NCBI GenBank assembly: GCA_903813345.2
Contig: CAIIXF020000009.1
Span: forward strand, 27,814,740-27,874,739
Direction: 5' to 3'
Origin: Owenia fusiformis
Taxonomy: Eukaryota; Annelida; Polychaeta; Sabellida; Oweniidae
DNA: 60,000 nt
This document shows positions 1 to 11,952 of this stretch, one piece after another; positions within the stretch are counted from its first letter, which is position 1; every line of letters begins with the position of its first letter. The notes below the pieces were generated by a model. It was not told the origin of the DNA and did no database searches. It was given only the letters and a program-made list of their open reading frames with translations. The translations under genes and the position numbers were made by a program.

Positions 1-130
1 GGATTTGTTGAGTCCGCCTTGAGGCTAAGGAGACCATGGACTGCCTGAGCAGATTGGGAGTCTTCAATTGTACGCACAGCCTCACTTATCATTTCACGCA
101 TTTTACGTGACCTGCGACCAAGTTTGGCAG
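1..130 (-). CDS. Nuclear receptor gene, C-terminal extension and hinge exon (cut by window edge)
   Basis: The open frame runs from a TTTTCCAG acceptor (131-138) to the window edge. Splicing from the second-finger exon completes GCT (Ala) and yields MSRSAAKLGRRSRKM followed by REMISEAVRTIEDS. This is the basic C-terminal extension (T/A-box region) and the start of the hinge helix, which in monomer-binding NR1 receptors contacts DNA 5' of the half site. The GRRS element after the second finger is also reminiscent of knirps-type receptors (RYGRRS), but knirps finger sequences differ. The remainder (AVHGLLSLKADSTN) leads into the hinge. The ligand-binding domain must lie to the left of this window. 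Whether it retains a ligand pocket or AF-2 helix cannot be told from here. Confidence 0.93.
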
Positions 131-199
131 CTGGAAAACATTAAACAAATGTATTCATTAAAAATGTGGATATATTGTCTATACTATGATGCAACTAAC

Positions 200-345
200 C
201 GTCGACCGGTATTTGAGTAATTGCCCGGACACACGAACAGACGGACGGAGGAACGGACAAACGAACGGACGGAGGAACGAACGGACGGACGAATGGACGG
301 ACGGCTTTTCTATATCCCCCTCAAACTTCGTTCGGTGGGATAATC
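200..345. repeat. ACGG-type simple repeat joined to an interspersed repeat end
   Basis: Imperfect tandem ACGG/ACGA/GGACGA tetranucleotides run from about 222 to 305. They are followed by TCTATATCCCCCTCAAACTTCG. A second copy of the same junction is at 42062-42130 (ACGGACGGAGGGCTTCACTATATCCCC then CAAACTTCG), so the simple repeat is a tail of a dispersed element, not an independent microsatellite. The 8720-8785 ACGG/ACGT tract is a related tail. Confidence 0.7.
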
Positions 346-1411
346 AAAGGTTCCCTTTCTGCCAATGTCTCTTCTACTTCTACATTGCATATTAGTCTAT
401 ATCATATCATGACATTTATATTCTAACACCCAGTTTCTGGAGGCATCTTTTAGTTACGTGACAGAGTGAAAAGTTGTCTTAATAACCATTATTATAGGAA
501 AGACAACATTTTCAATAATCATGTTTCTGAGAATGTTGATGGGAGAGACAACGGATATGAGATTTCCAAAGATAGAATTCCAAGAATCACAAGGACTTGA
601 ATTTCAGAATCTTTTAGACATGTCACATCTTTTTCTTCATAAAAATCATATGTATCATTTTAATGTAGTGTAGATATTTGCATAATAATCATGCACAGAT
701 AATAATAATCATGTACAGATTGAATAAATATGATTTTTTTAAATAAACATCCAGCTGTAAAATAAATGTTAATTAAAATCTGTTTCAAAAATATTTTTAA
801 TGCATTAAACAAAAAACAATGATTTTTAAAAGGATTTTCATGACAACATATAGAAATTGATTTAATGCCACAATAATTGTACAGATGCATTTAAAAACAA
901 AACAATTACGAATAAATATTATGTTATTTACATTCCTAAATACAATAGGTTTCAGAAATGCCTTATTTCAATATAATAGCCAGGTGTTTTGATTTCAGAT
1001 TAGCTAGGTGTTCCAGGTTTTATTATACATTAAATCCATGGCAATATTACTTCCGGAAACATCTTCAAATTTTCAAGCCAAAGTCGAGTCATCTTTTTGG
1101 GGTGACTTTTCATATACTGAGCCATTCAGATAATACATGGATTCACTTTTTTACAGAATTCAATGATATGTACTCAACCATCTTTACCTATCTTGTATTT
1201 CCTCCACTTTATGAATTCCTCTAAGCAGATAGTGAATGCAATAAAAATAAAAAATCCTAGACAACTTTAGTTACTCAGAGTCCAAATATATCGTTCAACT
1301 GATATAAAGTTCAACTAATGACACATTTTCATTTTCAATGAATCGATGTACATGATTTTATCCCATACTTGGACGTGTTACAGGTACATAAAGCCAGTTT
1401 CTAAAAACTTA

Positions 1412-1905
1412 TATTTTCATCAGCGGGCAGATATAGCTTTACGTCCCGCTCCGAGTGGGCAGATATAGTATATCTGCCCGCTACGTCATAATCGTCGCTC
1501 GCATATTTGTTCATAATTTGTAACATTCGCGTAATGACTGTAAACGACAATGGAGAAAACACAGACAATCGGGATCTGTTTGATAGCAAGGAGCATCCAC
1601 TTAATCAATCAAAAATTCGAGAAAATAAATATGGGAATATTTGAGAGAACAGGAAAATCCAACCACGGCCAAGAAAACAAAACTGGACATGAATATTCTA
1701 AAATATTTCCACGATTGAACAATGTGAACCAGATGACCAAGATTGGTATGGGATAAACATATTATCCTATAGTCGGTTCAGGATATTGGGATTATCCCTT
1801 GGCCAATATAACATATTTTCCCTCGGGACCTGCGGCCCTCGGGCAAATATATTATATTTGCCTCGGGATAATCCCAATATCCTGAACCTCATATAGGATA
1901 ATCTC
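1412..1905. repeat. Pair of palindromes, unclassified element
   Basis: Near 1465-1484 GGGCAGATATA is followed directly by its inverse TATCTGCCC, and a further GGGCAGATATAG lies at 1425. From about 1758 to 1902 there is a longer inverted repeat: GGTTCAGGATATTGGGATTA and its complement TAATCCCAATATCCTGAACC flank a spacer with CCTCGGGCAAATATATTATA. A partial third copy is near 2115-2200. CGTCA motifs sit between the palindromes at about 1480-1530. A short + strand frame from about 1549 reads ENTDNRDLFDSKEHP before stops; I do not recognise it with confidence. Confidence 0.5.
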
Positions 1906-3192
1906 TATATATATAACTTTTATTGACATCTTGTATCATTATATGATTACATTAGTCACGACTACTCACTAAAATCTACTAACAAACTACGAGCTAAAAC
2001 TGTATCTCTTAAAAGAGGATGATGTTATTATTCATCACCTTATGAAAATGATACTGACAAAAATATTTGTAATGAAAGATGTGTAACTTTTCATGGGAGT
2101 AGTACATAACTACATATAGATTATCCTATATGAGCTTCAGCTTATTCAGATTATCCCAAGGCCAATTTCATATACCTGCCCGATAGGGGTATCACGGGAC
2201 AAAAATATTCTAGTTTAGATCATATTTATCTTGCATTTGGGATGTTTTAGGGTCATATACAGGAGAAATAGTGTATCCTGAACATGGACCGAAATCTTCA
2301 GTATACGGGGATTGTGTCCGTATATTTTGTCATGTGATTCTAAATTTCCTAATTTTTTTTTTCCGTACTTGTCAAGTGATACATGCCTTTTTGTAATGTA
2401 AAAACAATAGCCCAAGATTTTATTGTGGTATTAAGTGAGTGCATTATGTTGCTTATCTTGTAAACGTTGATGCTATATTTGAATACAAAAATACAACTTA
2501 AGTAAAATCCTCAAGTTTTTAATAAATTTTAAACAGTATATTTGCTAATCGTGACAAATTATATATGTGACATGAGGATGTGGATCCTGGATGCACATGG
2601 GGTGCCTGCCTCTTTGTTGACAATGGACCTACATTTTAGGATCTGGTATGAGAATGTCCCTGAACTTGTGACTTTTGAGATAAAGCAATGGCCGGATTTT
2701 CAACTTTCTGGTATGAGAATGAAAAATATCTGTATCTACTCTTTTACATGGTGATTTTTACCTTTTAGCCTGGATTTATCTACAGAAAAATATCAGTGGT
2801 CTGATCTAATCATTGTTATTCTAGATTATCTTTCAAAGTTATAAAATCCGGGAAGCCCACAATCTGTTGCTACATAACTTTTTCTATTTATTGCACTTGA
2901 AAATTCATTTTTACATGGTATTGATCATATAAATCATAAATCTAAGATTAGGGATCACAACAACCTCGGTCTAGTTTATGACTCCATTATATACTTCACG
3001 AACCAGATCGAGACTACATAGTACATACATATATCATACTACCTTCAGCAGTAATAGCAGTCATTTACCTCTAACTAACATGAGAAGATGCATGTAAAAA
3101 ATAGCTTAAATGTATATTGTTATGATTATCTCAAACATACTCAGACAAACCAATTTACTTTGGTTAAACAATACTCCAAATTATAATAGACT

Positions 3193-3580
3193 AAATGCGA
3201 GTAGAAATAATCTTGATTTACGCCATTAAATATTCAAAATTCAGTAGAAGTGATGTCATATTTGAAATCTACATGTAAAAGTAAAACATAGTTAATTAAA
3301 TTTTTTGGAAAATGTGACTTTTAGTTCGGGTTGATTCCCAATAAGACCCCATGTTACAAAATGACAAGTGTAATCTCTTTTCTTGTATTGGACAGATAAC
3401 ATTTAATTTTACAGGACATATTTCAATTTGCATAACTATTAGATACATAAGGGTTATATGAAAATTGAACCACTAAAACAATTGTAATTTAAGTTAAAGG
3501 GAACTTTCTACTATACCCGCCATGTTATCTGACCCAAACGAGCACCTGGTGGTGAAACTTGTAACTACCTACTCACATCT
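3193..3580. mobile_element. MITE, copy 1 of family with ATGCGAGTAG ends
   Basis: This 388-bp element begins AAATGCGAGTAG and ends CTACTCACATCT, near-perfect terminal inverted repeats. The whole sequence is present in inverted orientation at 43164-43595, including the shared GTTACCAGTTTCGCCACCAG / CTGGTGGTGAAACTTGTAAC block. No coding capacity is seen. Superfamily unknown. Confidence 0.7.
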
Positions 3581-4839
3581 GCGCTATTATAGCATATAAA
3601 TGACTGACCTTTTTGAATTACGAAAATAGACACAAGTAACATAGTCTGATTCCAGTGTGTACAGACAGGGTATATGAATTAGTATGGCCAGTATATTTAA
3701 TAAAAGTTTTTAAGTATATTACACGACGATAGTGTTTGTTTGCGATATGAAATCTGTAAAAGATTCATTTAATAGATTTTTCCTTGGGAGAAAAAAGCAG
3801 GTATATTCCTGTCTGATAAATATAAAAAGAACCAGACTTTTATCTGTATTTAATTGATTGCTATATTTTATGCCACCATACCAGGACTTTGGACCGATCC
3901 AATATTTCACTTTATTATATACCAAATATGTAACACTAATCCTGATTGGTCAATACCTAGTCACGTGTTCCGAAATAGATTTACTATTTCCCTTATTTCC
4001 CTCAAATGTAAAAAGCGGGAATAAACATTTGAACTATTGGCCGCTGACATCACAATTGCAACTTCTATTACCCTTGGAAATGTCTGCGCATCATCACTGC
4101 ACAGACGAAAAACAGAAAATGGAGGATGAGCACAAACACAAATCAACTCCGTTCACCATGAAAGACATGCTTGAACGATACAATATAAGCAACAGGAATA
4201 AAGTTCCCTAAGCTCAAAAGTCTGTGTCACAGCTTATAATGCTAACAATGGGCGGGAAGGGGGCTTTCCAAGCCTTTTGGCCTTCGCAGAGGAAACGGGA
4301 CAAGTCAGTATAGGGTATATAATAAAACAGATAGTGACTGCCTAATTTCGAGCAATAGTGTAAATGATTTTCCCTTGGGAATATCCTCTATACATTTTAG
4401 AGGATATTGCCCGCAGAAATGACGTTATTAGTATTCTTACCCCCGTTAATGCCCAGGGCTGAAATAGCAAAAACTATATGCATTGAACAATATCTCATTT
4501 CCCAAAGAAAATGGCCGGACGTTAATGCATTATTGGCCCGCCACTAAGGCCCGCCATTACAACTTCACATATTGCTTAGGTCCATATATGATAAATGCCT
4601 TTTAAACTAAACTAAACTAGCACCCTAGAACAGGCCCTTTAAGATGGTAATAATACCGATTACTTATTAATGTATTGTCTAACAGAGGTCCATTTAAAGT
4701 CAAAAATATTAGATAACGATATTTTATACAGAACCACAAATTGCATCATAAGCTGTAAACTAGACAACAGCAACGCTAAAGCGTAGCAAATCCTATCAAA
4801 CAGCCATGGCTGGCATTTTTACAAAGTATAGAGCAAAAA

Positions 4840-5110
4840 TGGCAGCCATTTTTCAAAATGACTACCTTCTACCAAAAGTGTCATTAGACATTGTGACATG
4901 CTTATAGTATTCACATACCAAATATGAACAAAATCAATCCACTACTTTTCGAGTTATAGAAAAATACGTTAAAATGGCGACAATTTTTCAAAATGGCCGC
5001 CTTCTACCAAAAGTGTCATTAGACAGTGTGCCATGCTTATAGTATTCACATACCAAATATGAACAAAATCGTTCTACTTTTTTTGAGTTATAGTAAAATA
5101 TGTTAAAATG
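4840..5110. repeat. Two tandem copies of a roughly 140-bp unit
   Basis: The block CTTCTACCAAAAGTGTCATT followed by ATGCTTATAGTATTCACATA and CCAAATATGAACAAAATC occurs at about 4864 and again at about 5004. TTTTTCAAAATGG precedes each copy. It belongs to a dispersed family with 'AAAATGGC' motifs also seen at 5160-5250 and around 41950-42060, which ends in the ACGGACGG tail. Confidence 0.75.
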
Positions 5111-5564
5111 GTAGCAAATTTTGAAAAATGTTGTACCTAAATTAACGTAAAATCGGTACTAAAATGGCCACCACTTTTCAATGAGCGGCCATTTTGAAAA
5201 TCCGCTTTAGCAGAACTTCTACCCCCATAAGGTATATGTGTACCAAATATGAACAAAATCCAGTTGCATTCGCGAATACAAGGTATGATTATTATATATA
5301 TAAACCATTTCATAAAGTGATGACATCATCAATCTAGCCAACATATCAAAGCTTCTTTGATGTATGAAAAGGAGGCAGGGTTTATTTGAGATTTGTTGAA
5401 ACTGATATAGCAATTTGTTCAGATTCAATTAGTGATTAGTTATTGTTCAGATTCAATTATAGTGATAACTTATCATTCATCTAATAGTATGTGTGACAGA
5501 TGATGATGATGGAAGGCTTTTCTACACACATGACCAATGGGGATATTTCCTTGTATAGCATGCC

Positions 5565-5650
5565 CGTAGCCAGCTTTTGCCAAGGGGGTTCTATTTTCAG
5601 AAGATTCCAGGGGGAGGGTTCACATTAGACAATGAGAGATCAAAATCATT
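5565..5650. repeat. Half copy of a CCCGTAGCCAG repeat
   Basis: GCCCGTAGCCAGC followed by AAGGGGGTTC matches one terminus of the element at 46626-46802 in opposite orientation. Only one end is present, so this is a truncated copy. Confidence 0.5.
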
Positions 5651-7339
5651 TTAAATGTGCTCAGAATGGTGAAAAACTGTACGATTTTCAAAGAATTTTA
5701 GAAAGCTGATAATCAACATCTGAATTTGACTATGGACTTTTGATTATAAAATCTAATATCAGATCGATGCAAATTCAGATTTGGATTCAGATCTGATTTT
5801 GTTTTACAGAATCCAGGTTAAGTACTTATACTATGTGCAAGCACACATTAATTCATTCACAAAATTCATTCAATTAAATATTTTTAAAATAAGAGATATT
5901 ACTGTAAATTTTTTATCAAGTTTGATTCAGTAGTTCATGAGATGTTAAATTGTTCAGTAGGAGTGTATCATTTTTTGCACTGGTAAAAATAAGTCTGTCA
6001 TGATGGATAAAATGGCCAAAATAAGTCGGCGCTGAAGGTTAAATCCATTAAATTATTTGTTCAATGTTGCTTTACTTCTTTACTTTATTTCTTGTTGACA
6101 TTCTTATATGTTGAGTCTTGTTGACCAAATAACCTTCAACTATTCATAAAAGTAATGAAACTCATTGATCATACTCAAAGTTTCACTTAACCTTCAATGC
6201 TCTTCAATCTATACTATCGACTTCGCTTTGAAACAGAGAGCTTCATATTCACTTTCCAGTATATGTATCTGAATTCCTCAAGCCAGTCAGAGTTGGTCGT
6301 CCAAATATAGCTGACTTTCTATATACTTGTACATGTATGGTCATTTCCTCTGACATCATCCCATAGTTAATAATTAGCACACATTTAGCATTTGTTCCTT
6401 CCAGCTCCCTGAGTGGTTAAGAAAAAGTCAGCGTGGTAGGTTTGACATGATATATGACCCAAGCACCAAAAAATATATTCCATACTAGGCAGAGGGTAGT
6501 TTTTAACTAGGAACAGGGCATACATATGCCAATACTACATGGTATCTTGATCCTTTAAGGTATTTCCTACCTTTATATATATGACTAGTTCTCTTATATG
6601 TACTGTGTCAACAAATCATTTTTTCTACAAATTATTGCAGTTTTATGACCACTTAATAGTTTTTTAAGCTAAATATGATCAGCACCCGTGGACAAACTTA
6701 TGGACTGGTCTCTTAAATTGAATGCAGTGAATTTCAAATTATTTCTTATTGGGCACATTATGATGTCCCTAATGACACACCACAATCTTAGACCAAAAAA
6801 TGCCAGTATGACTGACAAAATTCACTGGTTCACAGTATGATTACTGCATGCATGTAAATTACAAATCTATTTGGACCCCTTGAGAGACCATGTAGTTAAC
6901 TGTTTCTCTTTAGGCTGAAATAAAACAAATCATGAAAATAATATCAAGGGATACCAAAACTGCCCTTGCTTGCCACTTCAGGCTTATAAAGTATGAAGAA
7001 ATAATCACATTTAGCTATATGCTTAAAATAAAAAAAGAATGTTGATTTAATAAGACAAAAATATTTGAATGTTTTGTCATTTACAACATTATAGTTCAGA
7101 ACGTCAGAGCTCATATTTTTTATATGTTAACTGATTTAATCATTTGTTACCAGCTTTAACAAAACACATGGTAAATATTTCACCCTTAGAACAACATTGC
7201 ACCCTAAGATAGAAGCATACCCAGTTTTAATAATCAGTGTTAAATTGTCACTACAAGGAAAATCAACATCCCTGAAAACCTGAAATTAATTCCTCAAATG
7301 CATAGACAATATCAATCTCAAGAACACAAATGTGTACAA

Positions 7340-8829
7340 TATGTCCCCACCAATGAGTGATCCCGTCAAATGGTTATCCTGAAAATGAGTAGACAAGACT
7401 TTACCATTACAATTTTGGGATGGAAAATGCAAATGGCCACCTTAAAATGTACCCAGAATGCCTAAAAATTAGTCAGCTCTAGATTTTCATACTAAAAACC
7501 ATCCCTGAAAATTCCCTGGAATTAATCCGTCAAACAGTAAACCAGAAAACGCGTAAACAAGACTTTACAGACAAGATTTTAGGACGGAAAAATCCAAAAT
7601 GGCTGCCTTGACATTTGCTCAGAATGCCTAAAAAACTAATCCGTTCTAGATTTTCATACTAAGAATCATCCCTGAAAATTTGAAATTGATCTACCAAACG
7701 GTTCACCTGAAAACTTAAGACAAGACTTTACAGATAAGATTTTAGAATGAAAAATCCAAAATGGCTGCCCTGACATTTATCCAGAATGCCAAAAAACTAA
7801 TCAGTTCTAGATTTTAATACAAGGAATCATCCCTGAAATTGATCTACCAAACGGTTCACCTGAAAACACATAGACAAGACTTTACAGGCAAGATTTTAGG
7901 ACGGAAAATCCAAAATGGCTGCCTTGACATTTACCCAGAATGCCAAAAAACTAATCAGATCTAGATTTTCATAATAAAAATCATCCCTAAAAATTTGAAA
8001 TTGATCTACCAAACCGTTCACCTGAAAACACGTAGACAAGACTTTACAGACAAGATTTTAGGACAGAAAATCCAAAATGGCTGCCTTGACATTTACCAAG
8101 AATGCCAAAAAACTAATCAGATCTAGATTTTCATACTAAGAATCATCCCTGAAAATTTGAAATTGATCTACCAAACGATTCACCTGGAAACGCGTAGACA
8201 GGACTTTACATACAACATTTTAGGACGGAAAAATCCAAAATGGCCGACAATAAAAAAGTGATTATGAGTTTTTGCTGATTTCCTTTTACAAAATTGTCAC
8301 ATATAACCACTGTTAACAATAACATAGGCTTTTACAACAAAGTACACCTAAAATTATTTATAAAGCTACTAAATAGTTAAAGTATGAAAACTCAAAAACA
8401 CCGTTCAATATGAAACAAAGTATTATCGCGCGCTAACTTTTCTCGAGACATTAAAAATGGCTGACATGACTGAGCTAACAGGTCCAAAACCTAATCAGAT
8501 GTAGAATGAAGTAAGCTGAACAAGATATTAAAGTTTTAAAAGCAACCGTGAAGCCGTTTTTCTTAAAGTTTGCAGACAAGGATTTTAGCATTTGACTTCA
8601 AAATGGCCGACAGGAAGTTGGTATCGAGCTAAAAATCTTTCGTCCACATCTGTATGCACTCATAAGCTATCCCTGAAAATTTGAAGGTGATATCTGTAGC
8701 AGTTTTGGAGAAAACTACCGGACGTACGTACGGACGTACGTACGGACGGATGGACGGACGGACAGACAACCAGACGGACGGACGCGCCTAGGCCGACAAT
8801 ATGGCCCCACACTATGTGGTGGGGACATA
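7340..8829. mobile_element. Element with 12-bp inverted ends carrying a 162-bp tandem array
   Basis: It starts TATGTCCCCACC and ends GGTGGGGACATA, a perfect 12-bp inverted repeat. Inside, about five units of 154-163 bp follow one another. Unit landmarks (TCCAAAATGGCTGCC) occur at about 7593, 7755, 7909, 8071 and 8234. Each unit contains ATCATCCCTGAAAATTTGAA and GACAAGACTTTACAGACAAG. The right part (8720-8785) is an ACGT/ACGG tract. No ORF of note. A second copy of the left end and its array begins at 59452 and runs off the window edge. Family unknown; non-autonomous. Confidence 0.75.
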
Positions 8830-9049
8830 AAAAGTAAAGGATGAATGAATAGATGGATAAATGGACATAGGAGTGGATGGCTTCCCTATATCTTTACAAA
8901 CTTCAATCAGTTAGATAACTGATATAGATAGTAATCCTCACTGATGTATTATGTCAGCTTAAAATGTCAGCTTTATAAGCTAGTATTATCCCTAAGATGA
9001 TTATGACTCTTTAGGGTCAATTGAATTGCAGACATATTTAAAACAAGGC

Positions 9050-9183
9050 ATTAACATGCAAAATGTCACCAACTGTCATTTGTTAGGGATACCGACAACA
9101 AAACGCTGAATGTCGAACACCATCCACAAAAAGTTACTATAATAATATGTCACCACTTGTTGTGGCTATATAAAAAAATCTTA
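9050..9183. mobile_element. Short interspersed repeat, ATGTCACCAC family, copy 1
   Basis: It begins GGCATTAACATGCAAAATG, continues GTCACCAACTGTCATTTGTT, and ends AATATGTCACCACTTGTTGT then TATAAAAAAA. Related copies lie at 14165-14260 (partial), 44345-44430 and 46818-46998. All share ATGTCACCAC blocks and end in an A-run after a GTGACATAAAA-like or TATAAAA sequence. The length of about 130-180 bp and the A-rich end suggest a SINE-like or MITE-like element; I see no clear tRNA-type A and B boxes. Confidence 0.55.
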
Positions 9184-9570
9184 TCCCTGTTAATTTCGAG
9201 TACAAAATAAAAAAACCGAAGACACAAGTGCAGTTCATTACTTTTCAGAAAAGTATCCTTCCATTGTCTTCTTTTGGTAAACCTGGTAAGTGGTCAATGC
9301 CGACTCCACAAACTGCTGATAATCAAGATTCAAAATGGGTGCTTTTTCAGTTTCCCCACCTAGGTGCAACCCCTACCTGGGAGTGGGAACCCCTACCTAA
9401 CATTACATGCAAGAAGCATGCTTTCCAGAAAAAATAGTACTTATGAAAGTATTATACACCTTTCTATTCATATTTTATTTTGTACCTGAAAATAGTATAC
9501 ACAGATATACCAATCTCTTCTTAAGACGTATGTTAAATGTGATGCTTACATACTTAAAACACATCATTCT

Positions 9571-9769
9571 TTAAAAAGAATACAGGCTACAATGAAGTTG
9601 CCAATGGACCAAATATTCTTGTCTATAGGCCCTTTTCTGGCTCGATAAATCGATACAATATATAATAAAACACTTGAAATATATGTAAAATCTAATATAC
9701 CCTCAGAAATATGGAAATCAACTAATGTCCTCCATTTGCAATTTTACTGTAGCCTGTATCCCTTTTAAA
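9571..9769. mobile_element. Short inverted-repeat element (MITE), 199 bp
   Basis: TTAAAAAGAATACAGGCTAC at the left is answered by GTAGCCTGTATCCCTTTTAA at the right, and the arms continue inward for about 45 bp with mismatches (AATGAAGTTGCCAATGGAC versus its complement). No coding sequence. Confidence 0.6.
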
Positions 9770-10140
9770 GAAATACAGGCCTCCACAGGAGGCAAGGTAG
9801 TGTGACATTGACATCATGTACAAAACAATTATCACAATGTAGAATGTCTCCCATTACACAATGATTCAAACATTGATTTACAGTATTTTCAATCAATACA
9901 CCCCCAAAATGCAATCTGATTATGATATCTTAGCTCACGCTTTAGATCATTTCTAAGTCAATGCAACTTTTACCTTTAAATCCACAAATTATGTTTAAAC
10001 CAACCTTTGTGATGAAGAATAAAACCTTCAAGAGGTCGATCATAATTATCTTGAATTCTTGTTTAATTTCAAAAGAGTTATGATGTTTAAATGAACGTAA
10101 TATTCAGTTCAAAAAATTCATTTCAGAATGGCAGACATAC

Positions 10141-10291
10141 CTGATCGAGACATCCCCAGAGCAAGACATTTCTGAAGACGACAATACTGGCAGCGATTTC
10201 TTGTCTGAACAGTGATTTCACAATTCTTGTTATAATAACATTTTTTACGACTGGGGTCCCCAATATCTTGTAAGGCTCTCCGGAAAAAACC
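10141..10291 (-). CDS. Nuclear receptor gene, second zinc-finger exon
   Basis: Exon of 151 nt: 50 codons plus one nucleotide. The acceptor is TGATTTCAG ending at 10292 and the donor is TCAG/GTATGT at 10141/10140. It starts with GFFRRALQDIGDP, completing the P-box of the previous exon. It then carries the second C4 finger with canonical spacing C-x5-C-x9-C-x2-C (CYYNKNC, then CQYC) and ends in RLQKCLALGMSRS. The fingers are intact, so the receptor should bind DNA. The D-box between the first two cysteines is YYNKN. The frame is not visible in ordinary long-ORF searches because the exon is short. By memory the sequence resembles NR1-type receptors (ROR, E75, Rev-erb) in CQYCRLQKC and GMSR, but it matches none of them closely. 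Confidence 0.96.
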
Positions 10292-11372
10292 CTGAAATCA
10301 AACAAAAGAGTTATTAAGTCTAAGTAAATAAAAAAATATTGTATAATGCTAAAAAAATAAAAGCCCTATTTACACTTAATGCAACATTTCAAGATGTCTT
10401 GGAAAACTTTTTAGAAAAAAATATGTTGAGTTTACGCCACCATTTTCAAGAGATCTTACGAAATAAGATTGAGTTTACACCTATTTTTCTAAAACATCTT
10501 GGAGATATGTAGGTATACATGTATAAAAGCAGTTTAGTACTGGTTGAAGGACAGTTCAGTCAAAATAGTTGTTCCTTACCCGCTTCTATACTTTATGCTA
10601 AAGAATGCATCAGTTTCACAAAAATATGTACTGAAGAGAGCATTGTTAAAAGCATGAAAGAAATCACCTCTATGCACTTAGACTCTCAATTCTATTCTGT
10701 ATGTTACGTTACATATGGCATGTTACACAACACAACACACCTTTAATTTGGATCAAGCTTTGGCTTGTGGTCGCTACCCTTTATTTGTTAATACTAGTAT
10801 ATGTGTACATGTGACAAGCTGTTTACAATACTTGTGATTTATATCGTTTTGTAAGACTGTTTGCATGCCCTGCTCATTTGTAAATCCTATTATACGTGTA
10901 CATATAGCAGAAACTGTGCCAGGTATATTGTACAATTAGTAAGACAGTTTGTATGCAAAGTTTAATTGTTGCCTGATTGATTTTGAGATTGTTGATCACC
11001 TATAAAACCAAAGATGCAATTCGACTGAAGTCGATGCCCTATGGAAAGGTATAACCACACCTCTCAACCCATCAGACCCAGTCACAAGAAAAATTGGTAT
11101 GAATGCAGAAATGGCTTTTAAAATTTTTTAAAAGAGTTGACTGTTTGGCGACCAAGCCCAAAATAACTTCTCTATTCATAAATCTCACACACTAAACAAG
11201 GCCTAACATACAGGCATCTTTGCTCAACCGGAACAGCATGCTACATCACCTAATCATGATTCATGCCTTTTCTTTACTTCACTGCACATATATAGCGATA
11301 TATATAGCACATATATATAAACGAATATAAATTTTAATCATACATAGACATTCAAGTACAGTTAGTATATAA

Positions 11373-11576
11373 AAGGACCATTCTCGGTTTGGAGAACGAA
11401 TCGAAGTTCATCACTTTAATTGAGCGTTACCCCTGCTTTGGACTTTGATATTTTTACATCTTATAAATTTAAATGTTATCTTTTGAATATTCATAACTTA
11501 ATTTGGGTGATATTTCTATATTTTTCATGAAAAAATTATTAGCCCAAGAGACTTCTCCAAACCGAGACTTGTCCTT
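11373..11576. mobile_element. Short inverted-repeat element, CTCGGTTTGGAGAA family
   Basis: AAGGACCATTCTCGGTTTGG at the left and CCAAACCGAGACTTGTCCTT at the right form about 24-bp terminal inverted repeats with a few mismatches around a 160-bp AT-rich core without coding capacity. Confidence 0.65.
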
Positions 11577-11952
11577 TGGACCAAATCTGTCAACTGGTAC
11601 TTGAGCTATCAAGGATTACATTTCTATAATAAAAATGATGGCTATTTTGAACCAAGTGGCCATATTAGAAATTGATTCTCAAACATGGGTTCTTTTTACA
11701 GATGGCATCAGCTTAAAACACGAAAACCCGTTCTGCCGAGTGATATTTGAGTTATCACCTGGACAGATTTATGGACCAATGAATGAATGGCTTCTCTCTA
11801 CTCAAACTAATTGTTTGGTGTAATAATTACAATTTTGCAAGAATCATCTCCCTTAGCAACATTGCTCATATGGTTACAGGTTCCTGGATCAAATAACAGT
11901 TTTATATACACAACTAACACATTACTTTCTGTCATGTTAAATCATTACTATA

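Larger units (their letters stand above)
131..10140 (-). other. Intron of the nuclear receptor gene, 10 kb
   Basis: GT-AG intron between the second-finger and hinge exons. Repeats inside it are listed separately (200-345, 1412-1905, 3193-3580, 4840-5110, 5565-5650, 7340-8829, 9050-9183, 9571-9769). In 346-1400, 2220-3190, 3600-4790, 5650-7300 and 8850-9040 I see only AT-rich sequence with short chance ORFs and no recognisable coding sequence or RNA gene. Confidence 0.85.

Noticed and set aside
186-395. 69-codon ORF rich in RTDGRRNG
   Set aside because: Translation of the ACGG simple repeat.
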